This document shows, one piece after another, positions 31,536 through 40,123 of a stretch of 64,000 nucleotides of DNA. Every line of letters starts with the position of its first letter. Position 1 is the first letter of the stretch. The position numbers and the translations under genes are program-made. The stretch is from Glutamicibacter arilaitensis Re117. Lineage in GTDB: Bacteria > Actinomycetota > Actinomycetes > Actinomycetales > Micrococcaceae. The stretch is from the NCBI RefSeq assembly GCF_000197735.1, contig NC_014550.1, positions 2,852,001-2,916,000 on the forward strand, read 5' to 3'. The notes below the pieces were generated by a model that saw nothing but the letters and a program-made list of their open reading frames with translations, had not been told where the DNA came from and ran no database searches.

Positions 31536-33443
31536 CTAGTTCACCCCGCGCAGGTCCAGCAGCAATTCATTGTCGCCTTCAGCATCGAGCACGACCGGGA
31601 TCCCCCAGTCCTGCTGGTACAGGTGGCAGGCCGCGTGATCCGGAATCTCTCCGCCTGGCTCGCCATCGCAGGCCGCGGCACGTGCGGTAATGTGCAGCAC
31701 GCCGTCGGCAATTTCAGGATTCAGCTCCAGGGTGCGGGTCAGGCCCACCGAGGTTCCTGCGCCTTCCAGGATCAGTTCCTCGGGGCTGGCCGAGATCTTC
31801 AGCTGGGTCGGATCGCCCCAGCGGTCATCGAGCTTCTGCCCCTTGGGAGCCGCGAAGCGCACCAGGATCTCGTGCTTGCCGGCGCGGACCGGGGTCTTGG
31901 GACGCTGGGTCTGGCTGGCGCCCTCATCGACTACCAATGCTTCGGCAGGAATCGGGATGCGCACCAGCTGGTGGGTGTTGGTCTCCACGACCAGCAGCAC
32001 CGGATCCCCATCCACGGAAGTGTCCACCAGCACATCGGCTGGCTCCTTCAGCCCCTTGGCCAAGGTGGATACGGTCTTGGTTGCCGGGTCGAAGCGGCGC
32101 ACCGCACCGTTGTAGGAGTCGGCAATCGCGATCGAGTGATCGGGAAGCACTGCTACGCCCAGCGGGTGCTGCAGACGGGCCTGCTGCGCATCGCCATCGC
32201 GGAAGCCGAAGTCGAACAGGCCGGTGCCCACCGCGGTGTTCACGCTCTGGGCCTTGCCCTCTTCAACCTCGATCCAGCGCAGCGCACTGGTTTCCGAATC
32301 CGCGATCCAGACGTTCTGCCCATCTAAGGCCAGTCCCGAGGACTGGGCGAACCAGGCCTCGTCCGGTGCCCCGTCGGCCAGGCCTTCCAGCCCGGTGCCG
32401 GCGAACACCGAGACCGCTGAGGTACGCGGGTTGAAGGCGAAGATCTGGTGGGTGCCGGCCATCGCGATGATGACTTGGCCCGATGGGTGGTAGAGGACAT
32501 CCCATGGGGAGGAAAGCGAAATGTTGGTGGCGTCGGTGCCCAGCTCGGTGCGCTGGACTTCCTGGCGCGCGTTCTCCGAATCCAGCAGGCGCTGCACGCC
32601 ATTGCCGGCCAGGGTGCCCACAACACCGGTTTCCAGGTTCACCGAGCGCAGGCGGTGGTTCACGGTGTCGGCGACGATCACGTCGTAGCCTACTTCAGCG
32701 GCTAATTCTGCTGGCAGCGCGGTCAGGCCCTGCAGCTCGTTGAACTGCGCGGTTTGTGCATCCCCGTCGGCGTAGCCCTTGACTCCCGCACCGATGGTGC
32801 GCACCACGGTGGACAGGTCGCTGGCCAGCTCGACCAGGCGGTGGTGGCCCGAATCGCCCACCAAGAAGTTGCCGTTGGCCAGTGCGATGGCCTTGCCCGG
32901 GAAGCGCAGGTCGCCTTCGCGGGCTTCGGGGGCCACATACGGGCCGTTGCCGCGGTGCAGCGTGCCCTTGGCTTCATGCTCTGCAACCAGTTCCTCGATC
33001 AGCGAGCCCAGGCCCTGGGCATGGCCCTCGCCGGAGAGGTGCGCGACGATGTAGCCTTCAGGATCCAGTACCACCAGGGTAGGCCAGGCGCGGGCGCCGT
33101 AGGCCTGCCAGGTGACCAGTTCCGGGTCATCGAGCACCGGGTGGTGGATTTCGTAGCGTTCGACCGCCGCGGCCAGCGCATCCGGATCCGCTTCGTGCTC
33201 GAACTTCGGCGAATGCACGCCGACGGTGACCAGCACGTCCTTGTACTGTTCTTCCAGCGGACGCAGTTCGTCGAGCACGTGCAGGCAGTTGATGCAGCAG
33301 AAGGTCCAGAAGTCCAGGATCACGATCTTGCCGCGCAACGCTTCCAGGTCCAGTTGCTTGCCGCCGGTATTCAGCCAGTTCCGGCCCAGCAGCTCGCTGG
33401 CGCGCACCTTGTAATTGGCGCGGACGGATTCGGTAGCGCTCAT
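31536..33443 (-). CDS. Thioredoxin-like/NHL-repeat protein
   Basis: 635 residues. Residues about 20-165 form a TlpA/AhpC-like thioredoxin domain with FWTFCCINCLHVLDEL, where Cys50-x-x-Cys53 is the redox pair and Cys49 is an extra cysteine. From about 175 to 500 NHL-type beta-propeller repeats follow (GNFLVGDSGHHRLVEL, DVIVADTVNHRLRSV, HSIAIADSYNGAVRRF). The C-terminal ~130 residues form a further beta domain. No signal peptide is seen, so a cytosolic role is likely. Homologous to the NHLRC2 layout; function not established in bacteria. Confidence 0.9.
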   Translation of the reverse strand: MSATESVRANYKVRASELLGRNWLNTGGKQLDLEALRGKIVILDFWTFCCINCLHVLDELRPLEEQYKDVLVTVGVHSPKFEHEADPDALAAAVERYEIHHPVLDDPELVTWQAYGARAWPTLVVLDPEGYIVAHLSGEGHAQGLGSLIEELVAEHEAKGTLHRGNGPYVAPEAREGDLRFPGKAIALANGNFLVGDSGHHRLVELASDLSTVVRTIGAGVKGYADGDAQTAQFNELQGLTALPAELAAEVGYDVIVADTVNHRLRSVNLETGVVGTLAGNGVQRLLDSENARQEVQRTELGTDATNISLSSPWDVLYHPSGQVIIAMAGTHQIFAFNPRTSAVSVFAGTGLEGLADGAPDEAWFAQSSGLALDGQNVWIADSETSALRWIEVEEGKAQSVNTAVGTGLFDFGFRDGDAQQARLQHPLGVAVLPDHSIAIADSYNGAVRRFDPATKTVSTLAKGLKEPADVLVDTSVDGDPVLLVVETNTHQLVRIPIPAEALVVDEGASQTQRPKTPVRAGKHEILVRFAAPKGQKLDDRWGDPTQLKISASPEELILEGAGTSVGLTRTLELNPEIADGVLHITARAAACDGEPGGEIPDHAACHLYQQDWGIPVVLDAEGDNELLLDLRGVN

Positions 33444-33590
33444 GGTCTTCCTTTCGCAGTTGCCGCGGCTGCGGCGTTTGGAACCTCAATTATCTGCCAC
33501 CGGCCCCCACGGGGACTAACGGTGTTAAGCAACATTGAGGAAATTGCGGGTTGCATGATTGGCAACCAGCAGTGCCCGGCTTCTATTCCG

Positions 33591-34352
33591 CTAGGGCAGC
33601 TGGGCGATCGCGGTATCCAAGATGCTGGTGGCCACCTGGTTGAAGGCGTCCTCTTGCAGCGAGGTAGCGGACATGAAGGAAACCATCACCACGTACTTCT
33701 GCGTGGACTTGATCAGCACCAGCGAATCCTGCGCATACTGCCCATCGCGGCTGTAGTAGAGCGAGGAGTCCGCACCGGCCACGGACGGGTCGGAGAATTT
33801 CAGCGTCTCCCGGTAATCCAGGCCGTTGAGCTTCACGGTCCGGCAGTCTTCCAAAATGGTAGCCACATTCGCGTTGTGCGCCTTGACCTTCGCCGCATTC
33901 CCATCGAGCTTCGCTACCTCAACGGAGCCGGTGATCGACTGGTTCTCATTGGTGAAGTCGGTACGCGCCGCTTCGGTGCCCAGCTGGACCGGCGACCAAT
34001 TCAGGTCCTCGATCGGCGCCGAGCACTGCGAAGGCAGCACCACGATGTCCTTGAGCGTGTCGGTCGGGGCGGTGGCCAGGGATTCGAGGTCCTTGCCTTC
34101 GATCTTCGCGCTGGAGCCGAAGCCCAGCTCGGCGGCCATCACTGCCCCAGCGGTGGTCGCCACCTGCGCGGTGCTCAGTTCTTCAGGCTCTTCTGGCTTT
34201 TCAGTTTCCTGGCTCGCGCTGGGCGAAGCGGTGCCCTGCACAGCGATCTTGTGCGTCTCATCCTGCGGCATCTCGGCTTCGGAACAGGCGCTCAAAGCCA
34301 GCAGCGCGCCGATCGCGAGCGAGGCGGCAACGGTCTTCTTGGTGCTAGGCAT
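33591..34352 (-). CDS. Lipoprotein of unknown function in the copper/DyP block
   Basis: 253 residues. Signal peptide with lipobox LALSACSEAE (Cys23). The mature part begins with an acidic, Ser/Pro-rich linker followed by a compact domain with two more cysteines (LPSQCSAPIED, LEDCRTVKLNG). ATG 34352 is fixed by GGAGGGA upstream and lies inside the end of the CopD-CtaG gene (8-nt overlap), so the two are co-translated. I do not recognise a family. Location suggests an outer-face factor in copper or oxidase assembly (inference). Confidence 0.75.
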   Translation of the reverse strand: MPSTKKTVAASLAIGALLALSACSEAEMPQDETHKIAVQGTASPSASQETEKPEEPEELSTAQVATTAGAVMAAELGFGSSAKIEGKDLESLATAPTDTLKDIVVLPSQCSAPIEDLNWSPVQLGTEAARTDFTNENQSITGSVEVAKLDGNAAKVKAHNANVATILEDCRTVKLNGLDYRETLKFSDPSVAGADSSLYYSRDGQYAQDSLVLIKSTQKYVVMVSFMSATSLQEDAFNQVATSILDTAIAQLP

Positions 34353-36399
34353 TCGGGTCCCTCCGGTCAGCCTGCTTGAAGCGGGCGAACATTTCGTTGT
34401 AGGCGGCCAGCTCAGCGTCATTGTCGCGCTCTGCCTGCCGGTCGTAGCGTTTGGTGTCCTTCTTGTCCTGCTTCAGCCAGGAGATAACCACGAAGATGGC
34501 CAGGACCAAGGTGGGCACTTCGCCGATAGCCCACATCGCCCCGGCACCGACCACTTGGTCTTCCAGCGCGGTGCCGCCCCAGGTGCGGCCCATGTTCCCG
34601 AAGTAGTCCGGGGCCAGCAGGGTTTCGGTGCTCATCAGCGCCACGCCGAAGAAGGCGTGGAAGGCGACGGTAGCCAGCAGCACCACCAGGCGCATCGGGT
34701 ACGGGTAGCGCTTGGGGACCGGGTCGGCATCCACCAAGGACAGCGCGAACAGGTAGCCGGTGAGCAAGAAGTGCAGGTTCATCAGCTCGTGGCCCGCGTG
34801 GTAGCGCATCGCTGGCTCCAGCAGCGGAGTGAAGTAGAAGACGACGATCGATCCGGCGAAATTCACGGCCGCGAAAATCGGGTGGGTGATCACCTTCGAA
34901 TACGGAGAATGCACCAGGTAGAGGATCCACTCGCGCGGACCGCGGGTGCCGTCGCCGCGCGACGGCAGCACCTTGAGCAGCAGCGTGATCGGGGTGCCCA
35001 GCACCAGGAAGATCGGCACGATCATGGTCAGCGACATGTGGTCGACCATGTGGGTGGAGAACTGGATCTTGCCGTAGACGGCCACCGCGCCGCTGGTCAC
35101 GTAGAACAGGGCGAACAGGCCCACGATCCAGCTGGCCAGGCGCAGCACGCTGGGCTTGTCACCGCGGCGGGCGAGGGTGATGAACGCCCATAGGTAGACG
35201 GCCAGGCCGAACAGGCACACAGCCACCCAGATCCAGTCCATCCGCCAGGTGGTGAACCAGCTGGCGGTGTCCGGGGCCGGTGGCAGGTCGTAGCCGGTGA
35301 GCAACCGTGCAGGGGTCGCTTCGACCGGCGGGGTGTCAGGCGTAGGCGGGGCGGTGCGGGCCAGCACGGTAGCCACCGACATCACCGAAGCCATCAGGAT
35401 CACTTCGCCGAGCACTACCTGCCAGGCTGCACGCAGCGCAGTGTATTGGCCGGCCAGCAGCTTCGGGATCACGAAGCGGCGGTGCGCCAAGCCCAAGACG
35501 CCCAAGACCAAGGTGATCCCGAGCTTCGCCAGGACCAGGATGCCGTACGGGGTCAGCCACTGGTTCCAATCAGTGATGCGGATGACTGCCGAGGCCAGCC
35601 CGGAGCCGACCATCAAGAAGACCGCGAAGGTGGCCAGCACCGAATAGCGCTTGAGCACCACCCCGGCAAGCACCTGTCCGCGTTCCCGGCCCGGCGCTTC
35701 ACCGATGAGGGCCGGAGCCAGCAGGGCCAGCACCATGATGCCGCCGAACCACAGGACCACAGCCAGCAGGTGCAGGCCGATGGAGTTCACCGCGGCGAAG
35801 TGGTCATCTCCCCCGGCGGCGTGGCCGATGAAGGCCAGCGGCAGGATGCCGAACAGCGAGAAGAACGCGGCTAGCCCCACGGTGGTCTTGGAGCGCATGG
35901 CCAGCGCCAGCGAGCTGGTGATTGCGGCGATCACCACCATCCAGGCCCAAGCCCGGCCGGTGGTGATCGCCAAGATGTAGTCCAGAATCGCGGCCGAATA
36001 CTGCGGATCCATGCTCATCGGGATGCCGGCCAGATCCCAGAAGGTCAGCAGCATCACGGTGGCCGCGGACAGCGTCCATACCACTGCCGCACCGGCGGCG
36101 ATGTTCATCGTGCGGGCAAAGGCCGGATGCTCGTGGCCTTCGGTGGTGCGGGTGACCTTGGCGGCCCGAGGGATGATCGCAGCACCGAAAATCAGTGCGG
36201 CGATGCTCAACGACATCGACGCGTGGTGGATGGCGCGGGAAATGGGCAGGGACCAGCGCACGAACGCCCCGGGATCGGCCAGTTCCGCCGGCCGGGCAAT
36301 GCCGGTGAACAACACTGCTGCCAGGAAGACGATCGCCGCAGCGAAGATTCCGGGCAGGATGAAGCGGGTGGCTGTTACCGTGCGTTGTGCTGTATCCAT
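34345..36399 (-). CDS. CopD-CtaG fusion: copper-uptake membrane domain plus cytochrome c oxidase assembly domain
   Basis: 684 residues, about 16 helices. The first half (to about 350) is CopD-like (SISRAIHHASMSLSIAALIFGA, IGLHLLAVVLWFGGIMVLALL). The second half is a caa3-type CtaG domain (FYVTSGAVAVYGKIQFSTHM, VDHMSLTMIVPIFLVLGTPI, HFLLTGYLFALSLVDADPVP), with several His/Met in helices suited to bind copper. The family delivers copper to the CuB site of cytochrome oxidase. SD AGAAGG precedes ATG 36399; the lipoprotein gene overlaps its end. Confidence 0.9.
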   Translation of the reverse strand: MDTAQRTVTATRFILPGIFAAAIVFLAAVLFTGIARPAELADPGAFVRWSLPISRAIHHASMSLSIAALIFGAAIIPRAAKVTRTTEGHEHPAFARTMNIAAGAAVVWTLSAATVMLLTFWDLAGIPMSMDPQYSAAILDYILAITTGRAWAWMVVIAAITSSLALAMRSKTTVGLAAFFSLFGILPLAFIGHAAGGDDHFAAVNSIGLHLLAVVLWFGGIMVLALLAPALIGEAPGRERGQVLAGVVLKRYSVLATFAVFLMVGSGLASAVIRITDWNQWLTPYGILVLAKLGITLVLGVLGLAHRRFVIPKLLAGQYTALRAAWQVVLGEVILMASVMSVATVLARTAPPTPDTPPVEATPARLLTGYDLPPAPDTASWFTTWRMDWIWVAVCLFGLAVYLWAFITLARRGDKPSVLRLASWIVGLFALFYVTSGAVAVYGKIQFSTHMVDHMSLTMIVPIFLVLGTPITLLLKVLPSRGDGTRGPREWILYLVHSPYSKVITHPIFAAVNFAGSIVVFYFTPLLEPAMRYHAGHELMNLHFLLTGYLFALSLVDADPVPKRYPYPMRLVVLLATVAFHAFFGVALMSTETLLAPDYFGNMGRTWGGTALEDQVVGAGAMWAIGEVPTLVLAIFVVISWLKQDKKDTKRYDRQAERDNDAELAAYNEMFARFKQADRRDPNA

Positions 36400-36473
36400 A
36401 ACCTTCTCATCATCTCATTTTTCCTCGGGCCGTGGCCGCTACGGAGCCTCGAAGACCCCGCCTTAGGCCTATC

Positions 36474-37628
36474 TCACACCGCCTCCAACCATGTCTGCCC
36501 CAGGTAGCAGCCTTCGCGCACCCCGGGCAGGATCGCGTACAGCCCCGAACCAACGGGCTTCAGCCAGGTATTCAGCGCGTCCGCAGCCGCCAATCGGTGC
36601 TGCAACGGGATGAAGCTGGTGGCCGGGTCGCGCTGGTAGCTGGCGAACAGCAACCCGGAGGTCTCCCCGGCGAAGTTATAGCCGCGCCGGTGGATCACCT
36701 CCTCCCCGCTGGCCGGACGGGCCAGGGCCACATGGGCGTTAGCCGCGATTTTCGGCAACCCGAGCTCGTTGGCGGCGTGCACGTCCACCGGGTCATCAAC
36801 CTGCTGCCCCGACAGCGGTGCGCCGTCGGATTGCCGGCGCCCCAGGGCATAGTCGCGTCCGGCCCGGTCCACGGCGTCCCAGCCATCCAAATCCATTTCG
36901 AAACGACGCAACGCCAAGGTGGTCCCGTGCTCGATCCAGCTGTCCTGCCCGCTGCCGAATACCGCTGCCTCGCGAAGCTGCCCGGCAGGGTTATTGATCC
37001 CGTCCAGCTGCCCGAACAGGTTGCGGAAGCCGTGCTCAGCGGGCTGGATGAACCCGGTTTGGGCGAAGCGCCTGGTGGCCAGCCCGCGCAGGTTCTTGGA
37101 CACCGCCCGCACCGCATGGTGCAGCACGGTGGGATCCTGCGCGCAGAACTGGATGAGCAGATCGCTTTGCCCATACCGTTCTTGCAGCTGGTCGCCGGGA
37201 AATTCGGGCATGGTGCCGATGTGGCCATGCCCGGCCACATCCAGCAGGGCCTGTCCCACCCCGGCAGTCAGGCTCAGCTGGCACGGCGGCTGCGCCATTT
37301 CCGGTTCGGTATCGGCGAGCACTCCACGCCCACTGGCCAGCCGGGCTGCGTCGTCGGTGAGCATCTGCAGCAGGGCTCGCAGCTGGTCCTTCTTGGACCC
37401 GGCGCGCCAGTGCAGGTCCCATCCGGCGAATACCGCATGCGTTTGCTGCGCGTCGAGGATCCCGCGCTGGTGCTTCCCGTAGAACGGCAGGTATCCGTCA
37501 GCATTGACTGCGGTGGCTTCGCGCGGGCTGCTCATCCGTCCGGTGCCAAACCCGGTCAGCATCCCGCCTAGCGCTGCGGCCGCGGAACTGCCCAGCACGA
37601 GTCGGCGCGGAAGCTCAGTGCTCGCCAT
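36474..37628 (-). CDS. Tat-exported dye-decolorizing (DyP) heme peroxidase
   Basis: About 384 residues. A twin-arginine signal opens the protein (LPRRLVLGSSAAAALGG). The DyP signature GxxDG appears as FGQLDGINNP, with the distal Asp; HRRGYNFAGETSGLLFASYQRDP carries the proximal-His region. It is close to EfeB/DtpA-type A-class DyPs. Start ATG 37628 overlaps the end of the PCu(A)C gene by 14 nt, so peroxidase and copper chaperone are co-translated. Streptomyces DtpA takes part in copper delivery to GlxA; here no efeUO partner is nearby, so a copper-linked role fits better than iron uptake. Confidence 0.9.
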   Translation of the reverse strand: MASTELPRRLVLGSSAAAALGGMLTGFGTGRMSSPREATAVNADGYLPFYGKHQRGILDAQQTHAVFAGWDLHWRAGSKKDQLRALLQMLTDDAARLASGRGVLADTEPEMAQPPCQLSLTAGVGQALLDVAGHGHIGTMPEFPGDQLQERYGQSDLLIQFCAQDPTVLHHAVRAVSKNLRGLATRRFAQTGFIQPAEHGFRNLFGQLDGINNPAGQLREAAVFGSGQDSWIEHGTTLALRRFEMDLDGWDAVDRAGRDYALGRRQSDGAPLSGQQVDDPVDVHAANELGLPKIAANAHVALARPASGEEVIHRRGYNFAGETSGLLFASYQRDPATSFIPLQHRLAAADALNTWLKPVGSGLYAILPGVREGCYLGQTWLEAV

Positions 37629-38133
37629 GGCCGTGCTCGTCGTAGCTTTCCTTTGCGCCGTCGAAATTGCGGATCGGGAAGTCCACTTCCGCACTGGAGC
37701 CATCGGCGAATTCCAGTTGCAGCCTCACGCTCTGGGCGGCAAGCAGCGGCCGCTTCAGGTCCATGAACATGAAGTGGTTTCCGCCCGGGGCCAGCACGAG
37801 GTCCTGCCCGGGTTCGATCACCAGGTCCCCGTCAAGCTGTGCCATGCTCATGTCATGGCCGCTGCCGCGCATCTCGTGGATCTGGATTTCGTCACCGAGT
37901 GCGTTGCTGACCTGGTGCAGGGCCAGTGGCTGGTCCGAATCATTATGCAGGACGCCGAATGCGGCGCTCATTCCGGACTCGGCGGCCTTTGCCCAGGTCT
38001 CGCTGGCCACAAGCGCGTCGGCCTGGGTTTCCTTGATCTGCTGGTTCTCAACGGCGCTGGTAGCGTCGGCGCCTTGGGCGCAGCCGGTCAGCAGCAGGCC
38101 AACGGCCAATACGGCAATTTTGCGAAAATGCAT
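37615..38133 (-). CDS. PCu(A)C-type periplasmic/exported copper chaperone (lipoprotein)
   Basis: 172 residues. Lipobox VGLLLTGCAQG; mature domain with IHEMRGSGHDMSMAQLDG and later PGGNHFMFMDLKRPL, which provide the His/Met Cu(I) ligands of the H(M)x10Mx21HxM type. The C-terminal end is His-rich (DEHGHGEH) and could bind Cu(II). It hands copper to the CuA site of cytochrome oxidase in known systems (ECuC in Streptomyces). It overlaps the DyP gene downstream. Confidence 0.92.
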   Translation of the reverse strand: MHFRKIAVLAVGLLLTGCAQGADATSAVENQQIKETQADALVASETWAKAAESGMSAAFGVLHNDSDQPLALHQVSNALGDEIQIHEMRGSGHDMSMAQLDGDLVIEPGQDLVLAPGGNHFMFMDLKRPLLAAQSVRLQLEFADGSSAEVDFPIRNFDGAKESYDEHGHGEH

Positions 38134-38210
38134 GTTCTCAAGCTTTCAGATTCTGGCCTTTGGGCACGCCAAAGGCATCGGTGGCCGTGGGCGCACCGGG
38201 AAGACGTCGG

Positions 38211-38771
38211 TTATTTGGAGTTGCGCATGAACTTGGCCAGCACGCCGATGGCGCCGCCAAGGATGATCAGGCCGATGATGACCCATACGATCGGGCTCAC
38301 CGAGCTGCCCAGATCCTGCAGCGGAGCGTTGGAGTCCTGCGTGGCAGGGCTTTGGCTGGCTTCAGGCGAGGCGGTAACCATCGTTGGAGCATCGAGGGTG
38401 AAGTTGATCTTGTTCTCGATCGGATGTCCATCGGAAGAGACGACGCGGTAAGCCAGGGAGTACTTCCCGCCTGCCAATTCCTCACTCGGAGTCACGATGA
38501 CCTTCGTGCCCTTGGTTTCGGCCTCGGTCTGGACCTGCTGCCCGTCTCGGGTCAGGGCGATGACGGTAGCATCCACCCCGGACAAGCTCTGCAGCTCACC
38601 GGAGAATTCAAGGGTGATCTCCTTCGGAGCTTCCTCGATTGTTGCGCCGGCTTTCGGGGACGAGCCGATCAGCTGGTCGTGCGCGGAAGCAGCGCTGATT
38701 GAGGTGAACAGGGCCAGCAACGACAGTGCGAACACGGCGATCAGGCGCGTGGCGGTTTTTACGGTACTCAT
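38211..38771 (-). CDS. CopC domain protein (YobA/YcnJ-N type), copper binding
   Basis: 186 residues. Signal peptide ends before AHDQLIGSSPKAG, so the mature protein starts with the Cu(II)-binding His typical of CopC; a second ligand segment is SSDGHPIENK. A C-terminal helix (about 160-180) anchors it. ATG 38771 is preferred with GAGGTTCCTTCC... reversed SD AAGGAAC upstream. Gene order CopC, PCu(A)C, DyP, CopD-CtaG suggests one copper-handling transcription unit. Confidence 0.9.
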   Translation of the reverse strand: MSTVKTATRLIAVFALSLLALFTSISAASAHDQLIGSSPKAGATIEEAPKEITLEFSGELQSLSGVDATVIALTRDGQQVQTEAETKGTKVIVTPSEELAGGKYSLAYRVVSSDGHPIENKINFTLDAPTMVTASPEASQSPATQDSNAPLQDLGSSVSPIVWVIIGLIILGGAIGVLAKFMRNSK

Positions 38772-38814
38772 GAGGTTCCTTCCAAGCCCAAAATGGGCGC
38801 TTCGTTTCTTTGAC

Positions 38815-39462
38815 TTATGCGGCAAGAACGAAGTGCGGAGGACCTCGGCGTTCGGGCAACCTGGCCAATTGCGCCAGCTTGAGTTGGAAGCGCAATGGGT
38901 AGTAGGCCGGGACGCGACGCGGCTCGGGAGCCAGAATGCGGATCAGGTGCAAGATCCGTCGGACCCTGGCCAACGTCAGGCAGCTGCCGAGCAATTTCAG
39001 CAGCCGTTCGCCGCAGGTGAGCACCGCAATGCTGACCAATGCTGCCAGCACATGGGCGTAAAACATCGATTCCGTGTGCACGTCGGCGTACTGGGCGGTG
39101 ATGTGCTGCCCCAATTGCACGATGCGGCCTGTGTGCTGCGCATGCTCCATTACGGACAGGTCGCCACGCGGGTGGCTCATGACCGACAGGCTCAGATGGT
39201 AGAGCCCTTGGCTGGCGAGCACCACGAGGCTGGTCGCCCAGAGGGAGAATTTCTTGCCCACCAGAATTCCTGCGACGGCCGCCGAAATGCACGTAATGAG
39301 CACCATGGCGATCAGCGACAACGTGGTCGGCGCGCTATGGGCGTGGGCGGCGAAGGCGGTCCAGGTGCACACGCTTGCCGCCAACCAACCGGGAGCTACG
39401 CGGGTTGCGGGGGTGTGTGACACGGTGGGCTGCCATTTCTTTTGAGGGGGTTCGTCGACCAT
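38815..39462 (-). CDS. Membrane protein of unknown function heading the copper block
   Basis: 215 residues with four or five helices (about 23-42, 46-65, 72-92, 135-155). The loop between helices 3 and 4 has several His/Met (VMSHPRGDLSVMEHAQHTGR, QLGQHITAQYADVHTESMF), a layout common to copper-associated membrane proteins. The C-terminal third is basic and cytosolic. It lies 43 nt upstream of the CopC gene on the same strand. No named family. Confidence 0.65.
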   Translation of the reverse strand: MVDEPPQKKWQPTVSHTPATRVAPGWLAASVCTWTAFAAHAHSAPTTLSLIAMVLITCISAAVAGILVGKKFSLWATSLVVLASQGLYHLSLSVMSHPRGDLSVMEHAQHTGRIVQLGQHITAQYADVHTESMFYAHVLAALVSIAVLTCGERLLKLLGSCLTLARVRRILHLIRILAPEPRRVPAYYPLRFQLKLAQLARLPERRGPPHFVLAA

Positions 39463-39510
39463 GCTCGATTCTACGCTAAGTAGAAGATGGGCTCAAACGG
39501 TTCCGAAAGC

Positions 39511-39553
39511 AAAAAGCCCGACCTGTTCCGGAACATTCCAGAACTGGTCGAGC
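39511..39553 (-). terminator. Terminator of HU copy 1
   Basis: On the minus strand GCTCGACCAGTTC-loop-GAACAGGTCGGGC followed by TTTTT: a 13-bp stem with two mismatches, 22 nt after the stop. It is not part of the duplicated segment. Confidence 0.85.
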
Positions 39554-39565
39554 CTGATGCAAAGC

Positions 39566-39928
39566 TTAAAGAAGCTTACTTCTTTGCTACAGCAGCCTTC
39601 AGCTTCGAGCCAGCGGTCAGCTTGACCGAGTGGCCTGCAGGAATCTGGATCGCTTCGCCGGTCTGTGGGTTGCGGCCGGTACGAGCTGCACGGTCGGTGC
39701 GCTCTACAGCCAACCAACCTGGGATCGAAACCTTCTCACCCTTGGAAATCTGGTCGACGAAAACCTCGAAGACTGCATCCAGAACACCGTTGACGGCAAC
39801 CTGGGAGTTTTCGGTCTTCGCTGCAACAGCAGCAACAAGTTCGCTACGGTTCATAGCCAATGTATGGTCCTCCTGGACTAGTGATCCAAAGCCCGATGCC
39901 GGGCCCCGAACGCCGCACGGTCGCACGG
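39566..39928. repeat. Tandem duplication, copy 1 (HU gene with leader)
   Basis: Identical over 363 nt to 40124-40486 (offset 558). A single base difference (T39929 versus C40487) then a further 7 matching bases follow. The unit includes the HU coding region and leader, not the terminator. Confidence 0.97.
39576..39860 (-). CDS. hup: HU family DNA-binding protein (copy 1)
   Basis: 94 residues. Contains the HU core (NRSELVAAVAAKT, EVFVDQISKGEKVSIPGWLAV) and the DNA-binding arm GRNPQTGEAIQIPAGHSVKLTAGSKLK. It bends and compacts chromosomal DNA. Start is read as TTG 39860 (TTG-GCT-ATG), because the AGGAGG Shine-Dalgarno is 8 nt from it but 14 nt from the ATG; relatives begin M-A-K-N-R-S-E-L. Identical in sequence to copy 2, so the two genes encode the same protein. 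Confidence 0.95.
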   Translation of the reverse strand: MAMNRSELVAAVAAKTENSQVAVNGVLDAVFEVFVDQISKGEKVSIPGWLAVERTDRAARTGRNPQTGEAIQIPAGHSVKLTAGSKLKAAVAKK

Positions 39929-40077
39929 TCTTATCAGTGAGAACATATCAAACGTTTCGCCCCAAAACGCCGGAAAACAGGCGAAAATCAGGGATTTTTT
40001 CAACTAATTGCAGATTTCTTGGCTCAACGGCATCATTTTTGGGGTCAACGCCGGGTTTTGCAACGTTCCTTAACGCA

Positions 40078-40116
40078 CCAAGACCTGCCATCCCATCACG
40101 GAACAGCAGGCCTTGG
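40078..40116 (-). terminator. Terminator-like hairpin after HU copy 2
   Basis: CCAAGGCCTGC-loop-GCAGGTCTTGG on the minus strand, 11-bp stem with one G-T pair, 18 nt after the stop of copy 2. No U run; it differs from the terminator of copy 1. Confidence 0.6.
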
Positions 40117-40123
40117 AGAGCGT

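Noticed and set aside
36474..37628. The DyP gene as EfeB of an efeUOB iron transporter
   Set aside because: No efeU or efeO-like gene is adjacent; the neighbours are copper genes with overlapping starts and stops.
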